A stretch of DNA of 64,000 bases from Bemisia tabaci (GCF_918797505.1 NC_092793.1:72039660-72103659); one strand, 5' to 3'. Shown: positions 26,101 through 37,000, numbered from the stretch's first letter. The notes: generated by a model not told the origin, from the sequence alone. A program made the numbers and translations.

Positions 26101-29100
26101 AATTATTGTACGGCATATTTCAGGGGGTATAAATAAAACAAACCAACAGCTTGCAGCATCACAATACGAAACATCATGACAAGAAGTGATCGTGGATTAG
26201 ATGTCTTTTAAATAAAAAAGTTCTCATCAATGTTCTTCCAGACAGAATTTTTTACAGACATTTTTCTCTGAAATCTGATTTGTCTGACTAATCATGGCTC
26301 TTTTGAATTTTGTATCCATTTAGAATTCTACAACAAGGTAATCAATGAAATTGGTGCAAAAGTGGAGCAGGAGTTGCAAAACCGTAGCACGTCACCTACT
26401 CCATTCCAAAATCTATTAAAAGTAAAATGCCCAAGTATACAAGATCAGCCTTCTGGACCTACAGCTACCCATTTGTTGACGCCCACACCAATTTCATCAT
26501 CGCACTCGCTGACAAACCGACATATCCTGAGTGTGGATATGTTCTCGAAAGACCAGCTCAATGATCTGTTCAACCTTGCTCAAACATTTAGAGTTTTTGT
26601 TCTGAAAGAAAGACCCTTAGACCATGTGTTGAAGGTTAGTAACACATATTACCTATACATGTTTTAAGTACTGCAAGGAATAAGTTTAAAGCTGTCAAGG
26701 TTATTTTTTTGTTTCAACACAGATTGTGAAGTTTCATTTTAATCTTACTATTCAGAGCCCTGGGCAGATAAAACTTCAAGTCACTTGCTCTCTTAAAACT
26801 ACTTTTATTGAAAAACATTAACTGAAATATAAACCTTCATTTCTTTACTTTTACTGCTTTGGTATTTTTGGGATTTTTTTGTGCAAAATATTTGTTATTG
26901 ACATTCCTCGAAACAGTGTTGTAAGTTCCTCAATTTTGAGTTTTTTGGTCTTTTTGCTTGTGAATGGACTTTTACGCAGTTAAAATTCCAAATTTGGTTG
27001 TTATGTAGCAAGATTAAATGTAATAATCTTTTTACATTTGACTAATTTCTAGTAATCTTATTTTCAGGGTAAAGTAATGGCATCTATCTTTTTCGAAGTC
27101 AGCACCAGAACAAGCTGTAGCTTCTCAGCAGCAATGCAGCGTCTAGGAGGCTCAGTCATCCACATGGATGAATCTAGCTCATCGGCCAAGAAAGGCGAAA
27201 CCTTAGAGGGTATTAATAAATCTAAAATTTTAACTTATTTTAAGGGAATACGTCACTTAAACGATTTTATTGAGAAGGTTTAATAATTCCGTACTTGTAA
27301 GGTAGTTATACTTAATGGCAAATTGTTTGGAAAGAGTCATACAACTGCCCTTATGGGCCCTCTTTGAGCTGTGTGCTCCTAAACAGTTCTTCACATCTCA
27401 AGTGTAGGATCACCATGAACTTTTTTGAATGACTTTTTTGCAAAAAAATTTCAAGGCTTTTGACCTTTTTCTTATTTAATAATATGTTAATTTTTACTTT
27501 TGCCAAGTCTGAATTATTAGTTAAAATGGAAATACATATAATTTCCACCATAATTATTCCATTCTTTTGTGTGAGGATAGATAATCAGGTTAGCTTTTGA
27601 GTGAAAAATAATTTTTTCTCAGTTTGAACTAATCTAATTGATGTTATTTTCTTAAAATTTCAGACGCAATTACTGTTATGGCAGGTTATTCTGATGTGCT
27701 GGTCCTGCGGCATCCAGAACCAGGCGCTGTATCAGTAAGTTCTTGCAATATCTTCTGTTGAGATTTGAGTTCAAAGGCTTTCGTAAGAGTGCATCATGCT
27801 AGCATTTTCATAGAATAATGATGCTTCGCAATCAGAAGCAAAACTGGGATAGGGACTTTGAGGTGAAGAAGAAGAATATTTAGTACAGTACTGTTTACAT
27901 TTGAAAAATGCGTAATCGTTGCCCGTGCGTTGCCATTTTCAAAAATATTTCTTTTATCAGGTCTGATTATCATAATTAGATACTTCCAACTCATATAAAT
28001 AACGTTTATTTCACATTCAGGACGTATCATATCAATAAACTTAATTTATTGAGACACTGGAACAATTCCAAACTAGGGCTGTTCTATCGGTTGTCGGTAA
28101 GCTACCGAAAAAGTTCCGTTAAGAAAAAGTTATGATAAGAGCGCTCTTGCCGATAGCGATCAGAGTTTTCGGAGCTGGCGAAAATAAGCTGTTGCCATTT
28201 GTACATCTATTTTACGCCGCCGCCCTAGGCAGTCTGATAAATCGACACACGGTGCAACAATGCATTGAGTGCGAGCTCTTAAAAATCCGAGAAGGCCGGC
28301 TGTTGTCAATATCATCGCCACTGTCGGTACTGCCGCCAGTTTCAACAAGAGACGATATCGATAGTGTTCCGGCAAGAATTCGTTTGAACACCCCTATTCC
28401 AAACACGGAATTTAAAAGTCCCACTGGGCTCATTTCAAGAACGCACAATGTGCCATCGTAGTAAGCAAGTACAGGGTTTGCTTCAGCGCAGTCATACGGG
28501 AGTTTTGCTTCTGAATGAGAAGCATCATTATCCTATGGCATTGTCGAACATTTTGTCAATAGTGGTTACTCAATTTAATAGTTGCAAGCTATGATTTTTT
28601 ATGTACTTAAACGTCATATACTTTCTCTGTTATTGACTGATTACATTGCAAAAATTTTTATTGCATCTCAGGCCTCTGGTCAAATTGTGTTTCCATTTAC
28701 CTAAATCATGTAAAAACTGTAGGCTTTTAAAGCAGTTTGTTTCCTTCCGAATCAATAAAATAGTAGCAAAATTTTGAAACACTTCATCAGAAATACCAAA
28801 TTTTTGAGTTTGACCCTCAGTACGTATACATTTTATGTTTTAATCCTCCATTTTGAGGATATCCAGAAATAGTATTCTACTTCTTGAAGAGATAACACTT
28901 TTGAGATAGTCAGACAAGTGACAGGGTTTACAAATTGCAGAAGAAATTCATGCTCCCCAAAGAAATGAAAAAAAATACAAAGAGAAGTCTCATTTTTTAA
29001 AGGGAAGTTTGTCTAATTTTAATTCCTTTTTTTCAGAAAGCAGCTCATCATTGTAGGAAACCTTTAATTAATGCTGGTGATGGAATCGGTGAACACCCAA

Positions 29101-30172
29101 CGCAAGCTCTGCTCGACGTTTTCACTATTAGGGAAGAAATAGGCACCGTCAATGGTTTAACAATAACTATGGTTGGTGATCTGAAAAATGGTAGAACCGT
29201 ACATTCTTTATCTAGGTATGTATAATTTTCTCTTTTCACAAGGTACTTCGATTGGAATGTATGCGTTTTACAGGTCTGTCAGAACAGATGTTCATGCTAA
29301 CCCGACAATCATTATATTGCGTTTAGAAATCATGCTTCTCAGCCTCACTGCTGCTCATTCTCATTTGTCACTCAAAACGCTCAATAAAATAGCAACAAAA
29401 TAGGTCATTCCACTTAGTTTTTCAGTGTCAATGCTATTCGTGCGTACGAATTGATGGTGGAATCATGATGCAATATACATATCTCAGTATGTGTGGCATT
29501 GCAGATTTTCCGTCACATTTCACCGTTTTGTAGGATAATTCATCCTTGTCATTGCACACAATTTTGCATAATTTTTTATCCGCCCGCATTCGAATATTTG
29601 ATTAAAATTTTGTATTAAAATTTTGATTGTTATTTTCTTAATAAAATGAAGAAGGAGCAACATTTCGATACCTCGAATTCGAGAAAATTATTTCTATAAT
29701 CTTATTATTAAAATGTGTAATCTTTGCACAAGAAGAAATTTTAATTCCACTTTTCTTCTCTGTTCTCAGGTTGCTAGCACTGTACAATGTTCGATTGCGT
29801 TATGTCAGTCCACCTGGGCTTGGTATGCCGGAGCATGTTCGTAACTTTGTGGCCTCTAAAAACATATCACAGGAAGATTTCACCTCTTTGGAGCAAGCAG
29901 TACCTGACACAGACGTTTTGTATGTCACAAGGATTCAAAAGGAACGGTTTTCATCTCAAGAAGACTATGATTGTGCAAGTGGGCTGTTTGTTGTTACTCC
30001 TCAGCTCATGACTCTAGCCAAGAAAAGAATGGTGGTGTTGCATCCACTACCTCGTGTGTTTGAAATTAGCCAAGAATTAGATTCAGATCCCAGAGCTGCA
30101 TACTTCAGACAAGCAGAATGTGGGATGTACGTAAGGATGGCACTACTAGCAATGGTCCTTGGGAAATGTTAA
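6484..30172 (+). CDS. CAD: CAD trifunctional protein (carbamoyl-phosphate synthase 2, aspartate transcarbamylase, dihydroorotase)
   Basis: Cytosolic multi-enzyme for the first three steps of de novo pyrimidine synthesis. Sixteen coding exons: 6484-6592, 10466-10604, 11537-11810, 12574-12902, 13917-14102, 14964-17788, 19400-19899, 20626-21201, 21577-21864, 22384-22599, 25446-25617, 26324-26634, 27068-27209, 27664-27734, 29037-29215, 29770-30172. All phases match and sum to 6720 nt, 2239 aa plus TAA; human CAD is 2225 aa. Order: GATase (1-~395), CPSase (~409-1290), MGS-like allosteric region (~1300-1450), DHOase (~1460-1790), linker, ATCase (~1920-2239). The start ATG follows an in-frame TGA at 6436, and its exon encodes [16 protein letters not shown], matching the CAD N-terminus. 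Every catalytic motif examined is intact. It is the orthologue of Drosophila rudimentary. Confidence 0.97.
7499..7683. mobile_element. Fold-back element A in CAD intron 1
   Basis: 185-bp hairpin: it starts TGGATGCAACTATTCG and ends CGAATAGTTGCATCCA, and the arms continue inward (GTTGCATACGCA against TGCGTATGCAAC, then GGAAGGCGT against ACGCCTTCC). The same outer sequence is found at 37347-37876 and, as a half copy, near 39480-39800. Confidence 0.75.
7981..8119. mobile_element. MITE with TGGACTGCATTTTGC termini
   Basis: 139-bp element in CAD intron 1. The left arm begins TGGACTGCATTTTGCAATTT and the right arm is its inverse; both contain CCTATAAATTC or its complement with small differences. 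A separate small hairpin, GGTGTTCGTTGCGAACACC, lies just upstream at 7931-7949. Confidence 0.75.
9050..9207. mobile_element. Hairpin element in CAD intron 1
   Basis: Inverted arms of about 28 bp: GAATCTCTCAGTTCG...ACGACCCA at the left and TGGGTCGT...CGAACTGAGAGATTC at the right, about 100 bp apart. No coding content. Confidence 0.6.
10605..11536. other. CAD intron 2, no feature seen
   Basis: 932-bp AT-rich intron with a poly(A) run near 11090. Introns 5 (14103-14963), 7 (19900-20625), 9 (21865-22383), 11 (25618-26323), 12, 13 and 15 are likewise plain AT-rich sequence, with nothing that I can name. Confidence 0.6.
12410..12505. mobile_element. Truncated copy of the GGACCGCG MITE in CAD intron 3
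   Basis: Matches the inner and right part of the elements at 31341, 33390 and 55785 (AAAATTCACCGAAATTTGCAC, AAAAATTAAATTGCCCA) and ends in GCGGTCC. The left terminus is missing. Confidence 0.6.
12978..13016. repeat. (TTTA)n / (TTAG)n microsatellite
   Basis: Tandem TTTA units passing into GTTA units within CAD intron 4. Confidence 0.8.
13440..13850 (-). pseudogene. Degenerate jockey-like LINE reverse transcriptase C-terminus
   Basis: On the minus strand 13684-13850 reads LLYESMIRP and IEALQNRI, the usual end of a non-LTR reverse transcriptase thumb. After one stop it continues with [17 protein letters not shown] and HSHPNPEA, wording typical of jockey-clade ORF2 C-termini. It is broken by stops and lies antisense in CAD intron 4. 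Confidence 0.6.
14964..19899 (+). CDS. CAD: CAD exons 6-7: CPSase synthetase and allosteric region
   Basis: Exon 6 (2825 nt, uninterrupted) encodes both ATP-grasp halves of carbamoyl-phosphate synthetase. Half A begins near [20 protein letters not shown] (G414) and half B near [17 protein letters not shown] (~954). Each half has the expected [10 protein letters not shown] / [10 protein letters not shown] element. Exon 7 encodes the MGS-like regulatory fold, the site of UTP/PRPP control in animals. It keeps a basophilic kinase motif, RRASS, with Ser1422 at the place of human Ser1406, a known PKA site. The ORF continues open upstream of the exon 6 acceptor by chance; the true exon starts at 14964. 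Confidence 0.95.
17889..18947 (-). pseudogene. Non-LTR retrotransposon reverse transcriptase fragment (LINE), 5'-truncated
   Basis: Open on the minus strand for about 340 residues. RT blocks appear in order: [42 protein letters not shown], the catalytic FADD in [31 protein letters not shown] and [15 protein letters not shown]. The open frame continues upstream of the first ATG to about 18945, so the copy is 5'-truncated; endonuclease and ORF1 are absent. It sits antisense in CAD intron 6. The wording resembles RTE/CR1-like elements of arthropods; the exact clade is not decided. It looks recent, with no internal stop in the RT region. Confidence 0.85.
20626..22599 (+). CDS. CAD: CAD exons 8-10: dihydroorotase part
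   Basis: Zinc amidohydrolase that closes carbamoyl aspartate to dihydroorotate. The metal-binding HxH is His1487/His1489 in [10 protein letters not shown]. The carboxylated lysine is Lys1572 in [11 protein letters not shown]. Further ligands are in VHAERQ and [10 protein letters not shown], and the catalytic Asp1702 is in ATDHAPHT. Numbers run at +16 from human CAD, a constant offset that supports the gene model. Confidence 0.95.
23278..24444 (-). CDS. 2H phosphoesterase family protein (AKAP7/ASCC1-type domain), intronless, nested in CAD intron 10
   Basis: 388-residue uninterrupted ORF antisense to CAD. Residues ~78-370 match the AKAP7-NLS/2H phosphoesterase fold. THFLCFPLV is strand 1, the first HxT motif is His172-Thr174 in [10 protein letters not shown], and the second is His283-Thr285 in [12 protein letters not shown]. 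The end reads [12 protein letters not shown]. Family members cleave or bind 2'-5' or cyclic phosphate RNA ends; the substrate here is unknown. Residues 1-75 are not conserved-looking and are Ser/Lys/Gln rich; in-frame Met10 and Met15 are alternative starts. The gene lies wholly within CAD intron 10 (22600-25445). Lack of introns suggests a retrocopy or an acquired gene. Confidence 0.8.
   Translation of the reverse strand: MSHTLYFPRMTFTSMVQFASCYYTKPLQLHQVSFKGKSHFLTEHPQNDSDSKSSLEAQKAPRPSGQRTSNKQPWMRRKTHFLCFPLVTNQSIPQLAASLKYFRQVATKPNRESASLQQGENHCQSKQNAANTTDEDCKILHHKVNMSQCLPSINPDLQILPAIAHRPPGTFHLTLGVMDLSSKERMSRALELLQNLDYADILQSVLPQQVKENNSTPFDKNNPLRIMLTGLSTFPSSKKSRVFYAKPSSSPLSPFPLLKFGQAICKEFQKAGLIIDSRPLILHATLANMRYAIQANRGHKRKGKTGKERWAEGQVDATALIQCFNQYGGDTTKYKNEAFREKNQANEFIWAKDVELNRVAICKMGAQKSEDKVLGQVYPPVGEKLIYS
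24595..24685. repeat. Short tandem repeat of GATAATGAAATGAACT units
   Basis: Repeated ACTGATAATGRAATGAACT units in CAD intron 10, upstream of the nested minus-strand gene. Confidence 0.6.
25011..25265. mobile_element. Near-perfect hairpin element in CAD intron 10
   Basis: 255-bp fold-back. The left arm begins TCGTCACCTTCCAGGCAAAG and the right arm ends with its exact inverse. Arms of about 85 bp differ at about three places by eye, and the centre is also partly self-complementary (TTCACTGAATTTT against AAAATTTAGTGAA). No ORF. Confidence 0.85.
25446..30172 (+). CDS. CAD: CAD exons 11-16: linker and aspartate transcarbamylase part
   Basis: Exons 11-12 encode [10 protein letters not shown] and then a poorly conserved, Ser/Thr/Pro-rich linker; the linker lacks the RRG-type site seen in mammals. 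ATCase follows from [15 protein letters not shown]. The carbamoyl-phosphate loop STRTS is at 1987-1991 in exon 13, with [10 protein letters not shown] (His2066) in exon 15. The C-terminal [11 protein letters not shown] and [14 protein letters not shown] lie in exon 16. The stop TAA is at 30170-30172. Confidence 0.95.
27809..28539. mobile_element. Inverted-repeat element in CAD intron 14
   Basis: Termini CATAGAATAATGATGCTTC and its near inverse GAAGCATCATTATCCTATG, continued inward by CAGAAGCAAAACT and its complement. About 730 bp. The GC-richer core, 28085-28460, has an ORF-like stretch on both strands that I do not consider coding. Confidence 0.65.
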
Positions 30173-30285
30173 CGTTTCCCACACTTTTCAATATCAATAA
30201 TTTCATCTCATTGTGTTGTCTGAGAAAATCATATTTTTTTTACTTTTTTATTTTTTTACTTTTCAAATATTATTAGTATTTGTAA

Positions 30286-30291
30286 AATAAA
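30286..30291 (+). terminator. Poly(A) signal AATAAA of CAD
   Basis: AATAAA 114 bases after the CAD stop codon, inside a T-rich 3'UTR. Confidence 0.65.
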
Positions 30292-33000
30292 ATGTTTATT
30301 TAAAAACGAGTATTTAAAATGAGTTTGTTTTATTCTTATCTATGTTGCAGTACTTATTGTTACAAAAATGCAACTGTCTTTGATTGATAACGGTTACTTC
30401 AGTTAAGGAGCAGAACTAAACTAGTATAAGTGCTACACACTCAAGATCGCTTGAACCTGCACAGAGATAAATTTATGAACCGTGACTTTCAGCATTCAAA
30501 ATATTGAACTTTTTGTTTCAAGACCACCCAACTTGGAAATTAGATAAAATATCAAACTCAAGGGTTTTAATTCATATTTATTTTCCCTAAAAAAAAAAAA
30601 AGAGAAAAAAAAGGTGAAGTATTGCCTGTTAGTCTTTGTACAGTAGTTAAAGGACATGCCCCAAAAGACTTTTTGATTCAACAAATAATGTTCGTTCTAA
30701 TTCTAATTCCTGGGAAATGTTTACTTTCCAAGCTGGGCAGTTTTCACAATCAGCCATTCATAGATGAATTATGTATCTGCACTGCTTTATTTAATTCCAT
30801 GGAAAGAAAAATAAACCATCCTTTTAGTGTGATCAAGTCTGAAAGCATAGATTTTCCTGCTTCAAGAGAGGCATCATAAGTTAGAGAATGAGAACTTTTA
30901 ATTCTTCTTGCTACATGAACTAGCTACAGGTCAAATGCATTCAATTTCGTTTTTTTAGCAAAATCTTGCAAATTTTGCAGATCAAATTTGTTTCATCTTA
31001 TCTTGATCTAAAAGCTTCAGCAACAAAAATGCTGAGACACAATAGAAATGTTAAAATCAACAGCTGAGAAAGAAGCAGATGATCACTAAAAATATGGCTT
31101 CTGTAAGAATTTTAAGCTTTAAAACTGAAGATCCTTTCGTCTCCTCTGTCTTCATTATTGCTGATTTGATAGGAAATACTTATATTTTGTCCTCATGAAA
31201 ATCGTGACTTCCAATAATTAATGGGAAAAAAAATTGAATGATTAGTCATTCATCTATTATCGGAATCAAAAAATCCTTGAATCCTCTAATAATATGAAGC
31301 TTTGAGAGGGAGTTGTAAACACTGACACCCCTAGATGATTGGACCGTGTTTAGCAGAAAGGAGCCACATCAGCCATTGCCAAATTTAACTGGGTAATTTA
31401 ATTTTTTACAAGAGAACGTTTGTACAGATTCTTTTGAAAATTTTTGCCTTGCACTATTGAGAAAATTCACTGAAATTTGCACAAATAAAATCCGCACAAT
31501 TGTGTTTTCATGCAAAAAATCAAATTGCCCAGTTTTTGACAATAGCTGATGTTGCTTGGTTCCTACCTGCTCAACACAGTCCTATTTAGGTGTATAATCT
31601 CCAAAAAACTGGTCTCTATTTTGTTTTTGCCATTAAACATTGCCAAAAAATCTCCAAAACTGTATCTTCAAATTATGAAAAAGTAAAACTTGGTACCCAG
31701 TGGTATTTTTTAAATCAACATTATGTCCTTACACTGATTTTTTCGGACCTTCAATCTTTTGAAACAAGATATAAATCAGCTCTATTTGTGGATATACTCA
31801 AATTTTGAAACATTGACCTTCGTTCTCTTTCCTTGTAAAGGGGATTTAGAACAATGGTTATGCTGTTTTTAAATGTATCGCACAGAATACGCAGTGATGA
31901 TTGCTGTGCCAATCACGAAAAGATGAATGCGTAAAAGGGCCAATGGAACATCCTCTTTTATTCGACCACCTGCTGCAGGCATAGCAACAATGAAAATACC
32001 AGACTTATATCTTGCTTTGACATACATTTCAATTCTCCTGTCAAACGTTACTTAAATGTTACTCAAAATTTCGTATGAATTTTCTTTGATCTGTCACCAA
32101 TATTCTGTAAAAATTTCGCGCTAAAATGTTGAGCGGTATACTCATGAAAAAGGAAAGTATGAGTGGCAATTTTCGAACACTGCAAAAACTGCTAACAAGA
32201 TCCATAGTTTAGTAGTTTCACCATTGATAAAATTTGAACACCATGCGTTAAATAGAAACTGAAGATTCACCATCTTGATTCTGGTATTTCTCTCAACGCT
32301 TAATTAAATCTGGGAGAACTTTAGTCGCAGAAGTTTTCAAGCTCGCGTGACATGGTAATAATGGGAGCCGTGTGCTCTTCATGTTTTTTGCGCTCGCGAA
32401 GTTAAAGAGCGTCATTTTAAATATCCCGGTCTTTTTGTTTGAAAAGGAGACAGTGTTGCCAAGAGTGCATTACATGAAAGTAAAACTTAGTTGCCAAATG
32501 AAAGTTAATTGATAACATTCTTAGTTTTTTAAAGTTACTTTGCCATAGGCCAAAATTATTTTAATGTGTAATCAGGCAATGCCATGTTGGCAAGTCTGTA
32601 ACACTGTTTTTGATTGGAGCACTGTCTACAGTAACAGTTATTTTATTGGATTTCAAAACAATAGGCCAGGTTGCCAGGTTATTTGACCTGTGAACCCTGA
32701 CCACCGCCATATTTTATCAAACGTCGCGCATGTTTGGTTTTATCTCTTGTTTTGTTTACATACTTCCATAATTAACCGTCCAAATAATTCGCGTTCCTGT
32801 GATTTCTATTTAATTTTATAACTGTAAGTGAAGTGAAGCTCAATTTGAATCTTGTGCGGTTGATGATAACAATGGTTTTCAGGAGTTCCGTTATGAACTT
32901 CGCCGCTTCTTGCCACTGTGTACAGGTGGAAACATCCAGATTGCACCTACTTTATTGTTAGTCCCGTTATCCTCATTACCACCGGCGGCGCCGGTATATT
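30292..33000. other. Intergenic region downstream of CAD
   Basis: AT-rich, without a supported gene. It holds the 31341-31582 MITE. ORF-like stretches at 30622-30879 and 31590-31808 have no recognisable domain and no splice context. Around 32.7-33.0 kb lies the likely promoter region of the exon at 33088. Confidence 0.5.
31341..31582. mobile_element. GGACCGCG MITE, copy 1
   Basis: Starts GGACCGTGTTTAGCAGAAAG and ends with the near inverse CTGCTCAACACAGTCC. The subterminal CCACATCAGC and GCTGATGT are inverted partners. Same family as 33390-33643 and 55785-56041. Confidence 0.75.
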
Positions 33001-33087
33001 CTGTGAGTGTAGTGACTCATTAGTATCATTTCATTCCCGCTACGTTGTCATCCCTCAACAACAGCATTCAGCTGTCTCTCGTCTACC

Positions 33088-35384
33088 ATGGCTAAATCAG
33101 AAGAAAATTTTGATCTACTCTGTGTCGAACACGATGAAGATTTTGATCGTAAGTGTCCTCATGGTCTTTTAAAATGTTTGCCTTGATGATAAATGAGTAA
33201 ATTTAACCTTGCACCTATTTTTCCATGTCCAATGTGTCCTTTGTCGGAATGTTCTCTCTAGAAAAGTGAAGGTGCTCTTGTCGTCCTGTTTTTTAGCAAT
33301 GTTTATGACTGCTGTGGCCGGTGCCAGGTGCAGCATGGGGCGTCCTTTTAGAAGTCAGTAGGAAAATTCTGCTTAGCGGGCTGATAAATGGATTGCGTTA
33401 AGCAGAAAGGGACCAAGCCACATCAGCTGTTACCAAATTTAATCAAAGAATTTAATTCTTTATATGAAAACGGTCGTGCAGATTTTTGAGCAAATTTCAG
33501 TGAATTTTCTGCATAGTGCAAAGCAAATTCCATCAAATTTTCAAAGGAATCCGCACAAATGTTCCCTCGTAAAAAATTAAATTGCCCAGAGAAATTGGGC
33601 AATAGCTGACGTGGCTTGGTTCCTTTCTGTTAAACGCGGTCCAAATGAAATTGATAGACAAAACTATAAACAAAGAGAACCAAGGGAGAATGGAGCTACC
33701 TGAGGATATGTTGAATTTAATTGGAGAGAAACTGAGACACCAAATTTTGGAAAAAAAATTAACTGCCGACTAATCTTGAGGGGACTCAGTCTGTGATTTT
33801 TTTAATCATTAAATGATTTTTGGAGATCCAAGTAATTCTCTGATTGATGTACTTATAAAATAGAATTTCAGTTTTTGATGGCGGAATGTTTCTGAAATAA
33901 TTTTTCCTGAATTTTTCTGTAAAATTAATTTTTCTATTAAGGTGATTCGATGGACGCTCTGTTTTGTGTCAGAATGTCACGCACTATATTGGATTGGTTG
34001 GTTCCATTTTTCAGCCACTCGTCATTTTTCTCAAATTTTGAGATCGCAATTCTGTTGTCAGGAGACTGAAGAGTTCTCTTACCAATTTTGACAAACGAAT
34101 TCAACATGCCAAAGGAAAAGAAAAATATCGCATTCGATACTGATATTGAAAGTACACTTGAATGTGGTATTTTCCCTCTGAAAAAACCACGCCTATATTA
34201 CGTTGAATTTGTTTGTCAAAATTGATAAGTAAGAGAATTCTTTAGTCTCCTAACAACAGAATTGCGATCTCAAAATTCGAGAAAAATGACGAGAAGCTGA
34301 AAAAATGGAACCAATTAATGCGATATATCGCTTGTCGTTTTGACACAAAATATGGCGTCCATCGAATCACCTTAGCTTGGCATCAGCACTGGCCAAAGAC
34401 GCACTGGCTGGCAAACTTTAACTCCGTTTTACTCAAACGCCAATTGAATTTGAGGGAAAATTTGGAACTTCCTGCACTCCTAGAGGGTTTTTTTTTTATC
34501 CGTGAAACGTATGAAACACGATGGTAGTGGTTCGGGCTGGTTCAACCTGCCCAACCGCGGCCTCTACCCACCTCGGAAGAGCGGTCCAAGCGTCCCACTA
34601 GAACACACGAAACGTGCCAGGGGAACAGGATAAAAAAGTGATGCATTACATAGCGATCCTCTGCAGTTCGGATAAAAAAAAGTCCTTAGCTTATTCCCTT
34701 CAAACCTGTATCAGCTTCTAGCTTTGCATTTATTCCAAGCTGATAAAATATGATGGGAGTTTTCAATTGAAATTTTCATAAGCATTCTCTAGGACTTGAT
34801 ATCATGTGCAACTGATCTAATGTCCAAGCATATATATAATTATTTCAAAACTTTCCGTTACAGAGAATCACTCTTCAAGTGAATCGAGCAGTTCCTCAAG
34901 CAGCAGTTCTTCTAGTGACGAAGAAGAGGACAGATATGAAGACTATGAAGGTGCTCATTACAGCAACTATGAAGAAGATATTGATCATGGAACAGTGCAG
35001 GAATTCATTATCGAGGAAGTTTCTGACTCAGTAGGTGAAGTTTACGAAGAAGCTCTTCAAGCAGTCGTGGAAGATGTGGCAGATTTAGAAATTCAGACAC
35101 CAGGGAATCCAAGCCATGTCTCCTATGATTATGTCATCAAAGAGCTGAAAAATAAGAAAAGTGGAAGCAGCAGCTCCAGTAGTAGCAGCAGTAGCAGCAG
35201 CGGTGGTAGTCATGGAAAGGTCAAAGCTAAAAATGTAGGTGCTCATTACATTCCAACGCCCATACCAGTCCCAATTCATTCTGGGCAGCATTACACAGAA
35301 CCTCAGCAGTATGCAGAACCCCCACATTATGCCGAACCTCAACAATTTGGCAGTTACTATGAAGGCTATGTTCCGTATCCCCTT
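33088..35384 (+). CDS. Two upstream exons, possible alternative 5' end of the annexin gene
   Basis: Exon A (33088-33148) starts with ATG in an ACCATGG context after an in-frame TGA at 33013; it encodes MAKSEENFDLLCVEHDEDFD and ends one base into a codon at GTAAGT. Exon B (34864-35384) completes that codon (C|AG, Gln) and stays open for 173 codons to a GTGAGT donor in phase 0. Exon B encodes two poly-Ser tracts, the acidic stretch SDEEEDRYEDYEG, a hydrophobic-acidic helix (EFIIEEVSDSVGEVYEEALQ) and HYTEPQQYAEPPHYAEPQQF repeats. No terminal exon was found before the annexin exons, and the phase-0 donor fits annexin exon 2 at 43519. It may be an alternative annexin first part (~698 aa in total) or a separate gene whose last exon I missed. 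Confidence 0.6.
33390..33643. mobile_element. GGACCGCG MITE, copy 2
   Basis: 254 bp, between the upstream exons at 33088 and 34864. The left end GGATTGCGTTAAGCAGAAAG is the inverse of the right end CTTTCTGTTAAACGCGGTCC apart from small differences. It is flanked by AAAT on both sides, a candidate 4-bp target duplication. Confidence 0.8.
33941..34371. mobile_element. Inverted-repeat element with GGTGATTCGATGGACGC ends
   Basis: Starts GGTGATTCGATGGACGC and ends GCGTCCATCGAATCACC. Long arms continue inward through TTTTGTGTCA, TGAGATCGCAATTCTGTTG and their inverses to a short central spacer near 34135. About 431 bp, non-coding, in the intron between the exons at 33088 and 34864. Confidence 0.75.
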
Positions 35385-37000
35385 GTGAGTATTTTTTTGT
35401 TTTCATCTGTTGTATATCAATGGTAAAATATTATGGAGTCACATATTTTGATCTTGGTTTCTGAAAAACATCCATGTAAACTTAATTTTTTGAGAGAACA
35501 ATATTGAAACTTTTCTTTCGAAATCCTCAGGACCATTCTTGAGAAGGCAAACTTAATTGAGTAAAATTGTTTTAATTTGATTCGATTTCTTCAAATTCAA
35601 GCTTCAACAAAGTAAATCAAGACAGTGAGTCTGAAATTTTACAAATTGACGTATGTGGTTTTGTTGTTTTACCATTGATATCTATTTAAATACTTGTATT
35701 TTATTTGCCTTTGAACAATCAAAAACTAGTTGGAAAGTAATTATTTCTGATTCAATTTACAAAACTTGATACTCCGAATCATTACCTCACTTTCACTTCG
35801 ACACTTCTCAGTTTGAACAGTGAAGAATCGAAGTTATCAAGCCATATCAACGAAATGTGTTCAGTTTGTTCATCCATTCTAAATTCTGATAGAAAAGGCT
35901 ACCTAATGAGAGTTTTCACTTGCCACTATTTTTCTGAATTTTAGGAAATTTTTCTGCAGCGTTTGGCTCATTCGAGTTACTTGTTGATTTTGCATTGGCC
36001 ATCGATCAGCTTTTGTTAGTCACAAGTGATGTACTTATTGGGATTTAAAAAAAGGCTAGAACCTCACCAAAAATTCTCTTCTTTTTCCTCTTTTCAAGGA
36101 ATCTTAAGTATTACCTGACCAATCTTCATAAGTACTACCTGACCTTTCTTCATAAGTCTTACCTTACTCAGTTGTTTTGTACCCAAAAACAAAGAGCATT
36201 CAACCAAGGCTTAGAGACTTTCTTACCCCCACCCTGTTTTACCCCAAAAATGTAAGCTTATACCATCGAGATACCCCCCCCCCCCTTCCACCTCCTGATT
36301 ATTTCATTTTCTTTTCTGGTAACCATTAAACAAGAATTGACCCTCAAATTAGCTGTTTGCTAAAGGAAGTAGCATGTTTGTCCTCCCTGGAGACCCAGCT
36401 GGTAGAGAGCTCCCTCCAATGCCAACTGGAGAATGTTTTAGAATGCTTCATATGAAAATTTGGAAAAGCTTCTTCCATCAAGAAATGATATTGCCTGGAA
36501 ATAGTGTGATGCTATTGTACATGTCAGACTCAGAGTAAAAGTACAATGCTCTCACAAACTTTCCTGAAAAAATTGATACTCGGTCCACATAACTAGGACC
36601 CAACCCAATAAAGATGGGACAAGTACCTGGGACGTAACACAGAAAGTTATTTTTTGAGAATTATGAATCACCGTTGATGTTCACATCTCTTCAGAAATTC
36701 CATCAAAAATTCAGTTTTCATTCTAGCTGTGAGTGTAACTTGCTGCCCGGTAGAGCGAACTCCAAAAGCCGAAAACAATGACACCCCCTCCCCCCCCGCA
36801 CCTGTTTGCGGATTATCCCCCTACATTTTTCGTTTTGATCGTTTTTGGCATGAAACTGCACCATTATTATTATGAATTTTGCGGTCCGACCATCCCTCTC
36901 GATTCCACTCGATCGTTGACCCCAGGCGGAAAAAGGTGTGCGACGTGATTGTCGCGTTAAGTCGGACGTCCCACGGTGCGGTGTCTAATGTGAATTTTCA
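35385..37000. other. Non-coding region, no gene seen
   Basis: AT-rich. It has tandem CATAAGT(A/C)xTACCTGACC units near 36110-36160 and C runs near 36270 and 36790. There is no supported exon. Confidence 0.5.

Noticed and set aside
28132..28461. 109-codon ORF in CAD intron 14
   Set aside because: It lies inside an inverted-repeat element, has equal open frames on the other strand and shows no domain.
35085..35345. Minus-strand ORF opposite exon B
   Set aside because: It is the complement of Ser- and Pro-rich codons; the plus strand has matching splice sites and phase.
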